Assembly: GCF_039524395.1 (NCBI RefSeq)
Contig: NZ_BAAAGO010000015.1
DNA length: 64,000 nt
Direction: 5' to 3' (one strand)
Source of the DNA: Micropruina glycogenica
GTDB lineage: Bacteria; Actinomycetota; Actinomycetes; Propionibacteriales; Propionibacteriaceae
In this document: in pieces, positions 43,822-52,791 of the stretch
Layout of the letters: each line of letters opens with the position of its first letter
Position numbering within the stretch: the first letter of the stretch is position 1
Made by a program: the position numbers and the translations under genes
Notes under the pieces: generated by a model
Told to the model about the DNA's origin: nothing
The model's input: the letters and a program-made list of their open reading frames with translations, nothing else
The model's database searches: none

Positions 43822-45342
43822 TCAGTCGCGAAACACCTCGATGTGGGCGCCCAGTGCGTTGAGCCGGTTGGGCAGGTCTTCGTAGCCCCGGTTGATCACG
43901 TACACGTCGCGCAGCACCGACGTGCCGCGAGCCGCCAGTGCCGCCAGCAGCAGACACACCGCGGGCCGCAGCGCCGGGGGACAGATGATCTCTTGCCCGC
44001 GCCACCGGGTGGGGCCGGTGACGATGATGCGGTGCGGGTCGAGCAACTGCACCTGAGCACCCAGCTTGGTGAGTTCGACCAGGTGAATGGCGCGGTTCTC
44101 ATACACCCAGTCGTGAATCATGGTCTGCCCGTCGGCGACCGCGGCGATCACCGCGAAGAACGGAAGATTGTCGATGTTCAGCCCGGGGAACGGCATCGGG
44201 TGAATCTTGTCTGAGTTCGCGTGCAGCTTCGACGGGTACACGGTGATGTCGACCAGCCGGGTGCGTCCGTTCTGGGCCGGGTATTCGGGCGACAGGTCGT
44301 AGCGCAGCCCCATCTCGGCCAGAATCGCCAACTCGATCTCGAGAAACTCGATCGGGCAGCGCTGAACGGTGAGCTCAGATCCCGTGACGATCGCGGCGGT
44401 GAGCAGGCTCATCGCCTCGATCGGGTCTTCGGACGGCGCGAACGACACGTCCGCGTCGATCACGGCCAGGCCGCGCACCCGCAGGGTGGTGCTGCCGATG
44501 CCGTCGATGCTCACCCCGAGTTCCTGCAAGAAGAAGCACAGGTCTTGCACCATGTAGTTGCTGCTGGCGTTACGGATCACGGTTTCGCCCGGGTGGCGGG
44601 CGGCCGCCATGAGGGCGTTCTCGGTGACCGTGTCGCCGCGTTCGGTGAGCGTGATCGAGCGGGGCGCGAACGGCTCGAGCGGGTCGACGTGGGCGTGGTA
44701 GGAGCCCTCGGTGGCCTTGATGTCGAGGCCGAACTGGCGCAGCGCGTGCAGGTGCGGGGTCACTGTGCGGGTGCCCAGGTTGCAACCGCCGGCGTACGGC
44801 AACTCGAACAGCAGCTCGTCGTGCAGCAGTGGGCCGAGAAACATGATGATCGAGCGGGTGCGGCGGGCGGCGTCCTCGTCCATGTGATCGAGGCGCAACC
44901 GCCCCGGACGCACGAGCTCGAGCTCGCTCTTGTCGGGCGACCAGGTGGCCCGCACGCCGATGCTGGTGAGCACCTCGAGAATGCGGTTGACCTCTTCGAT
45001 CTGCGCGATGCCCCGCAGCACCGTGCGACCCCGGTTGAGCAGCGAGGCGCACAACAGTGCCACCGCCGCGTTCTTGGACGAGCGCACGTCGATCGCCCCC
45101 GACAGCTTGGTTTCGCCGCGAATGCGCAGGTGCAGGGCGGCGCCGGCTGGCTCCGGCTGCTCGAGGGCCTCGGCGATGCGGTTGACCAACTCGATCGACA
45201 GCTGGCGGTTGCCCTCTTCGACGTCGTTGATGGTTTCGGGCGAGGTGCCCAACTCGTCGGCCAGTTCCTGCTGGGTGAGACCGCGCTGCCGACGCGCGTC
45301 GCGAATGAGGTAGCCGACACGGGTTGGGGAGAGCTCTGCCAC
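43822..45342 (-). CDS. murA: UDP-GlcNAc 1-carboxyvinyltransferase (MurA) with N-terminal HTH domain
   Basis: About 506 residues. Residues 5-65 form an XRE-type helix-turn-helix (LIRDARRQRGLTQQELADEL, TSPETINDVEEGNR). The rest is a MurA/EPSP-fold enzyme: SSKNAAVALLCASLL (substrate Lys-Asn), LPYAGGCNLGTRTV with the PEP-reactive Cys loop, MPFPGLNIDNLPFFAV and NRGYEDLPNRL. It transfers enolpyruvyl from PEP to UDP-GlcNAc in peptidoglycan synthesis. An ATG at 45360 is in frame, but TATGCT lies 6 nt before the GTG at 45342, so I prefer that start. The HTH suggests DNA binding or autoregulation. A second, plain MurA may exist elsewhere. Confidence 0.88.
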   Translation of the reverse strand: MAELSPTRVGYLIRDARRQRGLTQQELADELGTSPETINDVEEGNRQLSIELVNRIAEALEQPEPAGAALHLRIRGETKLSGAIDVRSSKNAAVALLCASLLNRGRTVLRGIAQIEEVNRILEVLTSIGVRATWSPDKSELELVRPGRLRLDHMDEDAARRTRSIIMFLGPLLHDELLFELPYAGGCNLGTRTVTPHLHALRQFGLDIKATEGSYHAHVDPLEPFAPRSITLTERGDTVTENALMAAARHPGETVIRNASSNYMVQDLCFFLQELGVSIDGIGSTTLRVRGLAVIDADVSFAPSEDPIEAMSLLTAAIVTGSELTVQRCPIEFLEIELAILAEMGLRYDLSPEYPAQNGRTRLVDITVYPSKLHANSDKIHPMPFPGLNIDNLPFFAVIAAVADGQTMIHDWVYENRAIHLVELTKLGAQVQLLDPHRIIVTGPTRWRGQEIICPPALRPAVCLLLAALAARGTSVLRDVYVINRGYEDLPNRLNALGAHIEVFRD

Positions 45343-45469
45343 CCGGGCAGCATAAGCCATGCGCCGGCGGCGGTTCGGCCACCCTCAGGCCACTAGGGGT
45401 GTCACCGCCAGGCGGACGCGGACGGGCACGGGCTGAAAACTCACCGGTTCACCCACTAGGGTGCTGCGT

Positions 45470-46867
45470 ATGAGCGCACACTACGACGTCGTTGTCCTGG
45501 GCGCCGGTCCGGGCGGCTATGTGGCTGCCATCAGGGCCGCGCAGCTTGGCCAGAAGGTGGCCATCATCGAGAAGCAATGGTGGGGCGGTGTGTGCCTCAA
45601 CGTGGGCTGCATTCCCACCAAGTCGTTGCTTCGCAACGCCGAACTGGCCCACATCTTCACCCACGACAAAGACCTGTTCGGCATCGAGGGCGAGGTCACC
45701 TTCAACTTCGGCAAGGCGTTCACCCGCAGCCGCGACGTGAGCAACCGCATGGTCGGCGGCATTCACTACCTGATGAAGAAGAACAAGATCACCGAGTACA
45801 ACGGGTGGGGCACGATCGTCGACGCCAAGTCGATCGAGGTGAAGACCGACACCGGCACCGAGGTGGTCACCTTCGACAACCTCATTCTCGCCACCGGCTC
45901 GACCACCCGCATGATTCCCGGAACGTCGCGCAGCGAGCGGGTGTTCACCTACGAAGAGCAGATTCTGTCTGACAACCTGCCCGAGTCGATCATCATCTGC
46001 GGTTCGGGCGCCATCGGCACCGAGTTCGCCTACGTGCTCGCCAACTACGGCGTCAAGGTCACCATCGTCGAGTTTCTCGACCGCATGGTGCCGCTCGAAG
46101 ACCCCGAGATCTCGCGTGAACTGGCCAAGGCCTACAAGAAGATGGGCGTCGAGGTGCTCACCTCAACCAAGGTCGAGGCGATCGAAGACACCGGCTCGGG
46201 CGTCAAGGTGACCGTCAGCCCCGCCAAGGGCGGTGACCAGAAGGTGCTCGAGGCCGACCGGGTGCTGCAGTCCATCGGCTTCGCGCCCCGCACCGAGGGC
46301 TACGGGCTCGACAAGCTGGGCCTCGAACTCACCGAGCGCGGTGCGATCAAGATCGACGACTACATGCGCACCAACGTGCCGGGCGTCTACGCCATCGGCG
46401 ACGTCACCATGAAGCTCGCGCTCGCCCACGTGGCCGAGGCGCAGGGTGTGGTGGCCGCCGAGACCATCGCCGGCGCCGAGACCATGCCGATCAACTACGA
46501 CATGATTCCCCGAGCCACCTACTGCCAGCCGCAGATCGGTTCGTTCGGCTACACCGAAGAGCAGGCCAAAGAGCGCGGGTACGACGTCAAGGTGTCGAAG
46601 TTCCCCTTCAGCGCCAACGGCAAGGCGTGGGGCCTGGGCGACGCGACCGGCTTCGTCAAGCTGGTGGCCGACGCCGAGCACAACGAGATCCTGGGCGCAC
46701 ACATGATCGGCCCCGACGTCACCGAGTTGCTGCCCGAGTTGACCCTGGCCCAGCAGTGGGACCTGACCGCCGACGAAGTCGGACGCAACGTGCACGCGCA
46801 CCCGACACTGTCCGAGGCGCTGAAAGAGGCCGTGGAGGGCATCTCGGGGCACATGATCAACTTCTGA
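45470..46867 (+). CDS. lpdA: Dihydrolipoyl dehydrogenase
   Basis: 465 residues. E3 flavoprotein of 2-oxoacid dehydrogenase complexes, reoxidising dihydrolipoamide with NAD+. FAD motif VVLGAGPGGYVAAIRAAQ, redox disulfide GGVCLNVGCIPTKSLLRN, NAD motif ICGSGAIGTEFAYVLANYG and the C-terminal His-Glu pair in HAHPTLSEALKEA are all present. TAGGGT at 45457-45462 lies 7 nt before the ATG, a leaderless signal. Hairpins follow the stop. Confidence 0.95.
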   Translation: MSAHYDVVVLGAGPGGYVAAIRAAQLGQKVAIIEKQWWGGVCLNVGCIPTKSLLRNAELAHIFTHDKDLFGIEGEVTFNFGKAFTRSRDVSNRMVGGIHYLMKKNKITEYNGWGTIVDAKSIEVKTDTGTEVVTFDNLILATGSTTRMIPGTSRSERVFTYEEQILSDNLPESIIICGSGAIGTEFAYVLANYGVKVTIVEFLDRMVPLEDPEISRELAKAYKKMGVEVLTSTKVEAIEDTGSGVKVTVSPAKGGDQKVLEADRVLQSIGFAPRTEGYGLDKLGLELTERGAIKIDDYMRTNVPGVYAIGDVTMKLALAHVAEAQGVVAAETIAGAETMPINYDMIPRATYCQPQIGSFGYTEEQAKERGYDVKVSKFPFSANGKAWGLGDATGFVKLVADAEHNEILGAHMIGPDVTELLPELTLAQQWDLTADEVGRNVHAHPTLSEALKEAVEGISGHMINF

Positions 46868-46895
46868 GCTGGGGCGCGTCCGCACAACCGATGCC

Positions 46896-46953
46896 GGCAC
46901 CAGTGTCTGGTGCCCTGTTCGTGATCTGGTGCCGTGTTATTGCACGGCACCAG
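46896..46953. terminator. Tandem hairpins sharing a GGCACCAG/CTGGTGCC arm
   Basis: GGCACCAG-TGT-CTGGTGCC (46896-46914) is followed by CTGGTGCCGTG (46926-46936) pairing with CACGGCACCAG (46943-46953). The arms are interchangeable, so alternative folds are possible. They lie 30-90 bp past the lpdA stop. Confidence 0.5.
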
Positions 46954-47042
46954 TTCGGTTTCACGGTAGTTCGGACGGATGTCGGCATCGGTTGATCGTC
47001 ACCAGCGAGACCCACCGCTGGCACTCACTCTCAGGGAGCGTG

Positions 47043-47083
47043 CGGACGGGCCGCCGAGAAACTGTTCTCGGCAGGCCCGTCCG
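47043..47083. terminator. Bidirectional terminator between lpdA and fmdA
   Basis: CGGACGGGCCGCCGAGAA (47043-47060) pairs with TTCTCGGC and GGCCCGTCCG (47065-47083) across a 4-nt ACTG loop, with one bulged A. The 18-bp stem lies 12 bp before the fmdA stop and should end both converging transcripts. Confidence 0.8.
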
Positions 47084-47094
47084 TTGTAGTCAGA

Positions 47095-48345
47095 TCACGC
47101 GGACGCCTTCGGGGCACCCATGCCCGGATCGATCTGGTACGGCCCCGCCGCCGACGGCCTCACGTCGAAGTCGAAGATCGCGGTGGGAATGTAGACCGTC
47201 GAGCACGAGTTCGGAATGTCGACCACGCCCGAGAGCCGCCCCTCGATCGGTGCCGAACCCAGCAGCAGGTAGGCCTGCTCGGGCGCGTAGCCGAACTTGG
47301 TCAGGTAGTCGATGGCGTGCAGGCAGGCCCGCTGGTACGACAGGTGCGAATCGAGGTAGCGCTGCTCGCCACCCAGCGTCACCGACGTGCCCGAGAACGC
47401 GATCCACTCGCTGTACTGGGGGTCGACGTTGCCGGGAATGAAGATGGCGTTCTCGGACACACCGTAGGTGTCCATGCCGCCCTTGATCAGATCGACCCGC
47501 AGATCGACGAAGCCGCCCATCTCGATGGCGCCGCAGAACGTGATCTCGCCGTCGCCCTGCGAGAAGTGCAGGTCGCCCAGTGACAGGTTCGCGCCGTCCA
47601 CGAACACCGGGTAGAACACCCGCGTGCCCTTGCTGAGGTTCTTGATGTCTTGATTGCCGCCGTTCTCGCGCGGGGGAGCGGTGCGAGCGGCCTCGCCGCC
47701 GACCCGACCCCATTCGCCGCGGTCGAGTCCGCCCAGAATGGCGTGCTCGGCCTCGGGCGGCAGCGCCAGCGGCGGCACCCGGTCGGGGTCGGTGGCGATC
47801 AGCGCACCTTCGCGCTGGTTCCACTTCGCCAAGAGCGCAGCCGACGGCGCGGTGCCCATCAGGCCGGGATGGATCAGGCCGGTGTAGCTGACGCCCGGCA
47901 CGTGACGAGAGGTGGCGACCTGGCCGCTGAAGTCCCAGATCGCCTTGTAGGCGTCGGGGAACTGTTCGGTGAGAAAGCCGCCGCCGTTGCGGGTCGCGAA
48001 GATGCCGGTGTAGCCCCAGCCCTGGCCGGCCAGCGGGCCCTCTTCTTGCGGAATCGGGCCGACGTCGAGAATGTCGACGATCAGCAGGTCGCCGGGCTTG
48101 GCGCCCTCGACGGCGAACGGGCCGCTGAGGGTGTGCACGGTGAGCAGGGGAGCGTCCAGGATGTCTTGCGCCGAGTCGTCGTTCTTGATCGCCCCGTCGA
48201 ACCATTCGCGGCAGTCGACCCGAAAGCTGTCACCGGGTTTGACCGTGGCCACCGGCGGAATCTCGGGGTGCCATCGGTTGTGGCCGAGTTTCTCTTGTTC
48301 GGTGAACTTCTTGGACGAGTCCAGAGGAAAGATGTTCTCCGGCAT
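47095..48345 (-). CDS. fmdA: Formamidase/acetamidase (FmdA)
   Basis: 416 residues. Hydrolyses formamide or short aliphatic amides to ammonia and the acid, in the cytoplasm. Family sequences: RWHPEIPPVATVKPGDSFRV near the N-terminus, TLSGPFAVEGAKPGDLLIVD, SYTGLIHPGLMGTAPS, LSLGDLHFSQGDGEITFCGA and SEWIAFSGTSVTLGG. AAGGAG precedes the ATG. An FmdB-type zinc-ribbon gene lies 140 bp upstream in the same direction, the usual partner. It supplies nitrogen when amides are present; no regulator gene is adjacent. Confidence 0.93.
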   Translation of the reverse strand: MPENIFPLDSSKKFTEQEKLGHNRWHPEIPPVATVKPGDSFRVDCREWFDGAIKNDDSAQDILDAPLLTVHTLSGPFAVEGAKPGDLLIVDILDVGPIPQEEGPLAGQGWGYTGIFATRNGGGFLTEQFPDAYKAIWDFSGQVATSRHVPGVSYTGLIHPGLMGTAPSAALLAKWNQREGALIATDPDRVPPLALPPEAEHAILGGLDRGEWGRVGGEAARTAPPRENGGNQDIKNLSKGTRVFYPVFVDGANLSLGDLHFSQGDGEITFCGAIEMGGFVDLRVDLIKGGMDTYGVSENAIFIPGNVDPQYSEWIAFSGTSVTLGGEQRYLDSHLSYQRACLHAIDYLTKFGYAPEQAYLLLGSAPIEGRLSGVVDIPNSCSTVYIPTAIFDFDVRPSAAGPYQIDPGMGAPKASA

Positions 48346-48485
48346 GGTTGGGGCTCCTTACTGGTAGGGGGTACTGCGGGCTGAAGGGGTACTGCGAAAC
48401 AGGGTGCGAACAAGAGGGGACGAGGAACGTCGGGGGTGCACGAGTGGGTCGGCTGACCCGTCCCGCCGCCGGCGGGACCTGCCCA

Positions 48486-48773
48486 TCAGGGCCGCGGCAG
48501 CTTCGCGTGCAAAGGGTTGTGGGTCACCCGCTGGGTGCGGGTGCGTCCAGACTTGGGCAGGCTGGTGACCACGGGGGGCTCGTGCGCAGAGCGCGCGGCC
48601 GAATCGATCACCCGAAAGGCCGACGTGCCCGCCGCCGACAGGTGCGGCGTGGTGATCACCCTGGTCGCCTCGGCGCCGCACTCGCGGCACACGGTCTGCG
48701 CGGGTACCTCTGCCATGCGAAACGTGGCATCGAACAGGCACCCGGCCTCGCAGCGAAAGCTGTACGTGGGCAT
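48486..48773 (-). CDS. fmdB: FmdB-family zinc-ribbon protein
   Basis: 95 residues from the ATG at 48773. MPTYSFRCEAGCLFDATFRM and VCRECGAEATRVITTPHLS form the FmdB regulatory domain with CxxxC/CxxC zinc knuckles (here Cys-x3-Cys and Cys-x2-Cys). FmdB in Methylophilus was described as a regulator of formamidase expression. It is 140 bp upstream of fmdA on the same strand. The C-terminal tail (SLPKSGRTRTQRVTHN) is basic. Confidence 0.82.
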   Translation of the reverse strand: MPTYSFRCEAGCLFDATFRMAEVPAQTVCRECGAEATRVITTPHLSAAGTSAFRVIDSAARSAHEPPVVTSLPKSGRTRTQRVTHNPLHAKLPRP

Positions 48774-49046
48774 GAACTCAGCCACCTCTCGGGGTCGGGC
48801 TCGGCGCCGATGGAGCCACGCATCGCCACTTTGCCATGCACCCAGCCGGCGCGCTTGGCCAGGTTCGTGACGCTATCGCCCGAGGCCGTGAGCGTCAACG
48901 GTTGGGCCCCGAACCGTGGGCCGGGCTGGTGCGTGGGGCACCTCAGCGGTAGTCGAACCGGACGCCGGGTGAACGGTTGGTGACGATCGGCAGAATCGCC
49001 CGCGGGTGAGCTTCGGGTGCGGTGCCGGTGTTGGCACAATGGGCTG

Positions 49047-50042
49047 ATGCCTTCCCGCTACCGCTTCACCGTGCTCGCCCTCGCGCTGGTGGCGGCGTTG
49101 AGCGGCTGCAGCTCGGCGAACCCGTCGGCGCCGGCCTCGACCCCGGCCGGCAGCGCGTCGAGCTCTGCACAGCCCAGCGCGTCCACCCCGGCGAGCATCA
49201 GCCCCACCCCGTCGCCGTCCACGAGCTCGCAGCCACCGGCCGCGAGCGAGCTGCCGCGAGGTGGACGTGAGGTGTTCCCGACCTATCGGCTGTTCGGCTA
49301 CTCGGGTTACCCCGGTGCCCCGGGCCAGGGACGGCTCGGCATCGGTTCGCTCGACGCGCGGATGGCCGAGATCGAGAAGCGCGGCAAGTCGTGGACGGGG
49401 GGCCGCAAGCTGCTGCCGGTCATGGAGTTGATCGCGGTCACCGTGCACGCCAGCCCCGGCAAGGACGGAATGTACCGCACGCGAGCGCCCGAGGCGGTGA
49501 TCAAGCGCTGGCACGACGCAGCGGTGAAGCACAAGGCGATGCTGCTGCTCAACATCCAGCCCGGCCGGGCCGACTTCATCGACGAGGTGAAGCACTTCGA
49601 GAAGTGGCTCAAATACCCTGACGTGGGCGTGGCGCTCGACCCCGAATGGGCGGTCAACAAGGGCCAGATTCCGGGCCGGTCGTTCGGCAGCACCACCGGT
49701 GCCGAACTCGACCAGGTGTCGCGGTATCTGTCGCAGGTGGTCGAGGCGAACAACCTGCCCGAGAAGGTGATGCTGTTTCACCAGCTGCACGTAACCATCG
49801 TGAAGAGCCCGAAGGCGCTCAAGCAACACCCGGGTGTGGTGCCGATCAACTCCGTCGACGGCATCGGCTCGCCGGCGCAGAAGATCGCCACCTACAAGGG
49901 CGTGATGAAGACCCGGCCCAGCTACGTGCACGCCGGCTTCAAGATCTTCTTCAAAGAAGACGTGGCCACCGGCAAGCGGCTGATCACGGCCAAGGACGCG
50001 CTGTCGCTGAAACCGCAGCCGGAGTACATCCTGTTCGAATGA
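49047..50042 (+). CDS. Secreted lipoprotein, glycosidase-like fold suspected
   Basis: 331 residues. Lipobox ALSGC (Cys21) after a signal; a long Ser/Ala/Pro/Thr spacer (22-65); then a 260-residue domain: YRLFGYSGYPGAPGQGRLGI, LLPVMELIAVTVHASPG, HKAMLLLNIQPGRADF, DVGVALDPEWAV and VMLFHQLHVTIV. The alternating strand-helix pattern with acidic residues at strand ends (MELI, ALDPEW) resembles a TIM-barrel glycoside hydrolase, but I cannot name the family. CACAAT 6 nt before the ATG gives a leaderless arrangement. Confidence 0.7.
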   Translation: MPSRYRFTVLALALVAALSGCSSANPSAPASTPAGSASSSAQPSASTPASISPTPSPSTSSQPPAASELPRGGREVFPTYRLFGYSGYPGAPGQGRLGIGSLDARMAEIEKRGKSWTGGRKLLPVMELIAVTVHASPGKDGMYRTRAPEAVIKRWHDAAVKHKAMLLLNIQPGRADFIDEVKHFEKWLKYPDVGVALDPEWAVNKGQIPGRSFGSTTGAELDQVSRYLSQVVEANNLPEKVMLFHQLHVTIVKSPKALKQHPGVVPINSVDGIGSPAQKIATYKGVMKTRPSYVHAGFKIFFKEDVATGKRLITAKDALSLKPQPEYILFE

Positions 50043-50052
50043 GTCGGCGGCC

Positions 50053-51414
50053 TCAGGCGGGGTCGTCGCGTGCGCGGCGGGATCGTCGGGCTGCCGCCAG
50101 CACGGTGGCAGCCAGTGCGACACCGGCCAATACGACGAACACCAACTGCAGTGCGCCCACCGGCGTCCAACCCTGACCGTGCAGCGCCGAGTAGAGGCCG
50201 CCGGCGAGCATCGCCACCCATGCCGTCGCCGCCGTTTCGGCGAAGGCGATCAGCGTGCCGACGGTCGCGGCCGGTCGGCCGGTCGAGAAGGGTTCTGAGC
50301 TGAGCAGGGGATAGGCGGCACCCATGCCCACGCCGCCCAGCACGGCCCCGGCGATCGTCGTTGTGACTCCTGCTCCGCCACCGACCATCAGGGCCGCGAT
50401 CACCAGCAGGCAGGCGAACAGCACCAGGCCCGGGCCCAGCACCGCACGATCAGGACGGGCTTTCGGCTGCGGTTCGAGACCCACGAGCGACCAGGCCAGC
50501 AGGCCGCCGGTCAGGGCCGCCGACGACACCAACACGGTTGAGCCGAGACCCTCGATGATGGTCAGCGAGAGCAGCTCGTAGACACCGAAGAACGCCGCGC
50601 ACAGCAACGCGAACGCCAGCAGCGGCCGGGCCTCGCCCGGCATTCCCCGCACGAGGAACACCGCGATGGCGACACCGCCGGCGACGATGCCGCACAGCAG
50701 CGCGACCAGGCCCAGGCCGGACGGGCTGGCCGACCCCCACGAACCGATCCCGAGCGCGACCGCAACGCCGACGCCGACCCGGGCGCTGACCGTGGTGGGC
50801 TCGGCTTGGGGGCGCCAGGGGAGTGCGCCGACGGTGAGACCGATCAGGGTGCGTCCGATCACCACCAGCACCGCGGGCCAGCCGATCGCCCAGCGCCAGC
50901 CCACCCAGTCGGTGATCACGGCGTTGAGCGGCGGGCCGAGCACCGACGGCAGCAGCCAGATCAGCGCGTACAGCCCGAACACCCGCGGCCGTTCGTGCTC
51001 GTCGAACAGGGCTCCGATCGCGCCGACGCCGAAACCGGCGAGCAGCCCGGCGGCGATGCCGCGCACCACCGTTCCGGCCAGCACCCAGCCCATGGTGGGT
51101 GCGAACACCGCCAACGCGGCGCCGACCACGTACAGCGCGGTGGCCACCACGAGCACCCGCAGCGGCGGAACGCGCTGCAGAATCGGCGCCGTGAACGACA
51201 GCATCAACACCGCAGCCACCGAACCGGCGGCCAGCGTGGCGCCGAACAGGGCGAAGCCGTCCAGGTCGCGCGCCATCACCGGCAGTACGGTGCTGTAGGC
51301 GATGCCCTGCATGGCACCGGCGAACTCGGTGAGCAGCAGGGCCATCAAGAACCGTCCGCGGCGTCCGTGCAGCACGGCCGCCAACCCGGTGTGCCGACTT
51401 ACGGAGTCATGCAT
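50053..51414 (-). CDS. MFS transporter
   Basis: 453 residues, about 14 hydrophobic segments. LTEFAGAMQGIAYSTVLPVMARDL starts the first helix and VVRGIAAGLLAGFGVGAIGALFDEHERPRVFGLYA is a motif-A/C-like region. Drug or metabolite export is likely; the substrate is not predictable. It ends 11 bp from the convergent lipoprotein gene. Its ATG at 51414 lies 8 bp inside the end of the GNAT gene, so the two are coupled. Confidence 0.82.
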   Translation of the reverse strand: MHDSVSRHTGLAAVLHGRRGRFLMALLLTEFAGAMQGIAYSTVLPVMARDLDGFALFGATLAAGSVAAVLMLSFTAPILQRVPPLRVLVVATALYVVGAALAVFAPTMGWVLAGTVVRGIAAGLLAGFGVGAIGALFDEHERPRVFGLYALIWLLPSVLGPPLNAVITDWVGWRWAIGWPAVLVVIGRTLIGLTVGALPWRPQAEPTTVSARVGVGVAVALGIGSWGSASPSGLGLVALLCGIVAGGVAIAVFLVRGMPGEARPLLAFALLCAAFFGVYELLSLTIIEGLGSTVLVSSAALTGGLLAWSLVGLEPQPKARPDRAVLGPGLVLFACLLVIAALMVGGGAGVTTTIAGAVLGGVGMGAAYPLLSSEPFSTGRPAATVGTLIAFAETAATAWVAMLAGGLYSALHGQGWTPVGALQLVFVVLAGVALAATVLAAARRSRRARDDPA

Positions 51415-51865
51415 CGAACCAGTGTTCGAATGATGGGTGGTTCGCGTAGTCGGTGCCGTAGTCCGCGCGGTAACCGAGGTGCTGATAGAAGGCGATGGAC
51501 GACGGCGCCGCCTGCCACTCGAGGTGTTTGACCTGCCGGCTGCGGCACCAGACCACGATGGCTCGATGCAGGCGCCGGCCCAGGCCGCTCTGACGATGGT
51601 CTTCGCGCACGAACAGGTCGTGTAGCCGCGCGGTGGTCCATGAGTGCCGCAGCGTCGGCCCGTAGTCCTGGGCGTGCGCGTAGCCGACCAGCACGCCGTC
51701 ATGGTCGGCCACCACGACGCAGTGACGCGGGTCGGCGACCAGTGCGGCGATGCGTTCGGCGTGCGAGGCCAGCGATTGGGGGTCGGCGGTGAAGAGGCCG
51801 AAGTCGGCGGCCAATTGGGCCATTTCAGCGACGTCATCGTCGGTCGCGCGGCGAATCGCCAGCAT
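51407..51865 (-). CDS. GNAT-family N-acetyltransferase
   Basis: 152 residues. Acetyl-CoA-binding motif A is LFVREDHRQSGLGRRLHRAIV; LEWQAAPSSIAFYQHLGYRAD is motif B. The N-terminal MLAIRRATDDDVAEMAQLAADFG is typical. It transfers acetyl to an amine of unknown identity. It precedes and overlaps the MFS gene, a pairing seen in drug- or polyamine-resistance loci, so joint detoxification is possible but unproven. Confidence 0.88.
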   Translation of the reverse strand: MLAIRRATDDDVAEMAQLAADFGLFTADPQSLASHAERIAALVADPRHCVVVADHDGVLVGYAHAQDYGPTLRHSWTTARLHDLFVREDHRQSGLGRRLHRAIVVWCRSRQVKHLEWQAAPSSIAFYQHLGYRADYGTDYANHPSFEHWFDA

Positions 51866-52156
51866 GCGATCAGCCTAGCGGCCCGGTGGAACCAGGGGTG
51901 CCTGAATCAAGCCGTACTCGACCTACGGCGAACGCCTCGAAAGACCGTCGTCCAACGCGAAACGATTTGTCCGATAAGCAGCATTATGTCAACACGCGCG
52001 AACGGGCACGACCCCTGTCATGGCTGCCCAAGGTGGGCGCGGGCAGTTCTCCCCTGCCTGCGAGGTCGTCCCGTACGCCGTCCGGCTGGCAAACTGGCAA
52101 CCCTGGCAGACTGACCCGAAACCGTCCAGTTCGAACGCTGAGACAAGGATCACCCC

Positions 52157-52747
52157 ATGAGCGCGAACCAACCTCCCGAGAACAGCCCGCAGCAGGGCGG
52201 CAACCCGCAGAACGTGCCCGGTGCAACTCCCGAGCAGGGTGTTCCGCAGCAGCCGGTGCCCGGCCAACCCGGCGCGAATCCTGCTGGTGAAGCCCCGCAG
52301 TACGGCGCTCCCGGTGCCCCGCAGTACGGCGCTCAGCCCCAAGGCGCTCCCCATGTGGGCCCCGACGGCCAGCCGCTGCCACCAGGCGCCTACCCGCCGG
52401 CGGGCGGCTTTCAGCCTCCGGCTGCAGCACCGGCCAAGAACAACAACCTCAAGCGCATCATCACCTCGGTTGCCGTGATCGCCATCTCGCTGATCGTGGT
52501 GTTCGTGGTACGCGGCTTCAGCCAGATCAAGGTCGACGACTGCGTCAAGCAGGTCGGCACCGACCGGGTCGAGAAGGTCGACTGCACCAGTTCGGAGGCC
52601 AAGTTCAAGGTGCTGGGCATCAAAGAGGGCGTCAGCCAGGCGGGCGCGCGTCTGAACGCCTGCGACGCCTGGCCCGATGCGACCAGTATCTACTGGACCG
52701 GCCGCACCTCGGCCAGCGGCACCGCCTATTGCCTCAAGGGGCTGTGA
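52157..52747 (+). CDS. Pro/Gln-rich single-pass membrane protein with LppU-like domain
   Basis: 196 residues. Residues 1-95 are disordered, Pro/Gln/Gly-rich and presumably cytoplasmic, with APQYGA repeats. A membrane helix (IITSVAVIAISLIVVFVV) is at about 101-118. The extracytoplasmic part has four Cys (VDDCV, KVDCTS, LNACD, AYCLKG) suggesting two disulfides, like LppU/SCO3897-type domains. The function is unknown. AAGGATC precedes the ATG. A 291-bp gap upstream (51866-52156) shows nothing clear beyond promoter-sized space. Confidence 0.7.
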   Translation: MSANQPPENSPQQGGNPQNVPGATPEQGVPQQPVPGQPGANPAGEAPQYGAPGAPQYGAQPQGAPHVGPDGQPLPPGAYPPAGGFQPPAAAPAKNNNLKRIITSVAVIAISLIVVFVVRGFSQIKVDDCVKQVGTDRVEKVDCTSSEAKFKVLGIKEGVSQAGARLNACDAWPDATSIYWTGRTSASGTAYCLKGL

Positions 52748-52791
52748 GCGGCTTGCGCTCGTGAGCCTGGCGGCTCTGCCAGACTTGGCCG

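Noticed and set aside
46896..46953. GGCACCAG/CTGGTGCC hairpins as a riboswitch.
   Set aside because: They lie after the lpdA stop and before a convergent gene's end, so a terminator role is simpler; no riboswitch core was recognised.
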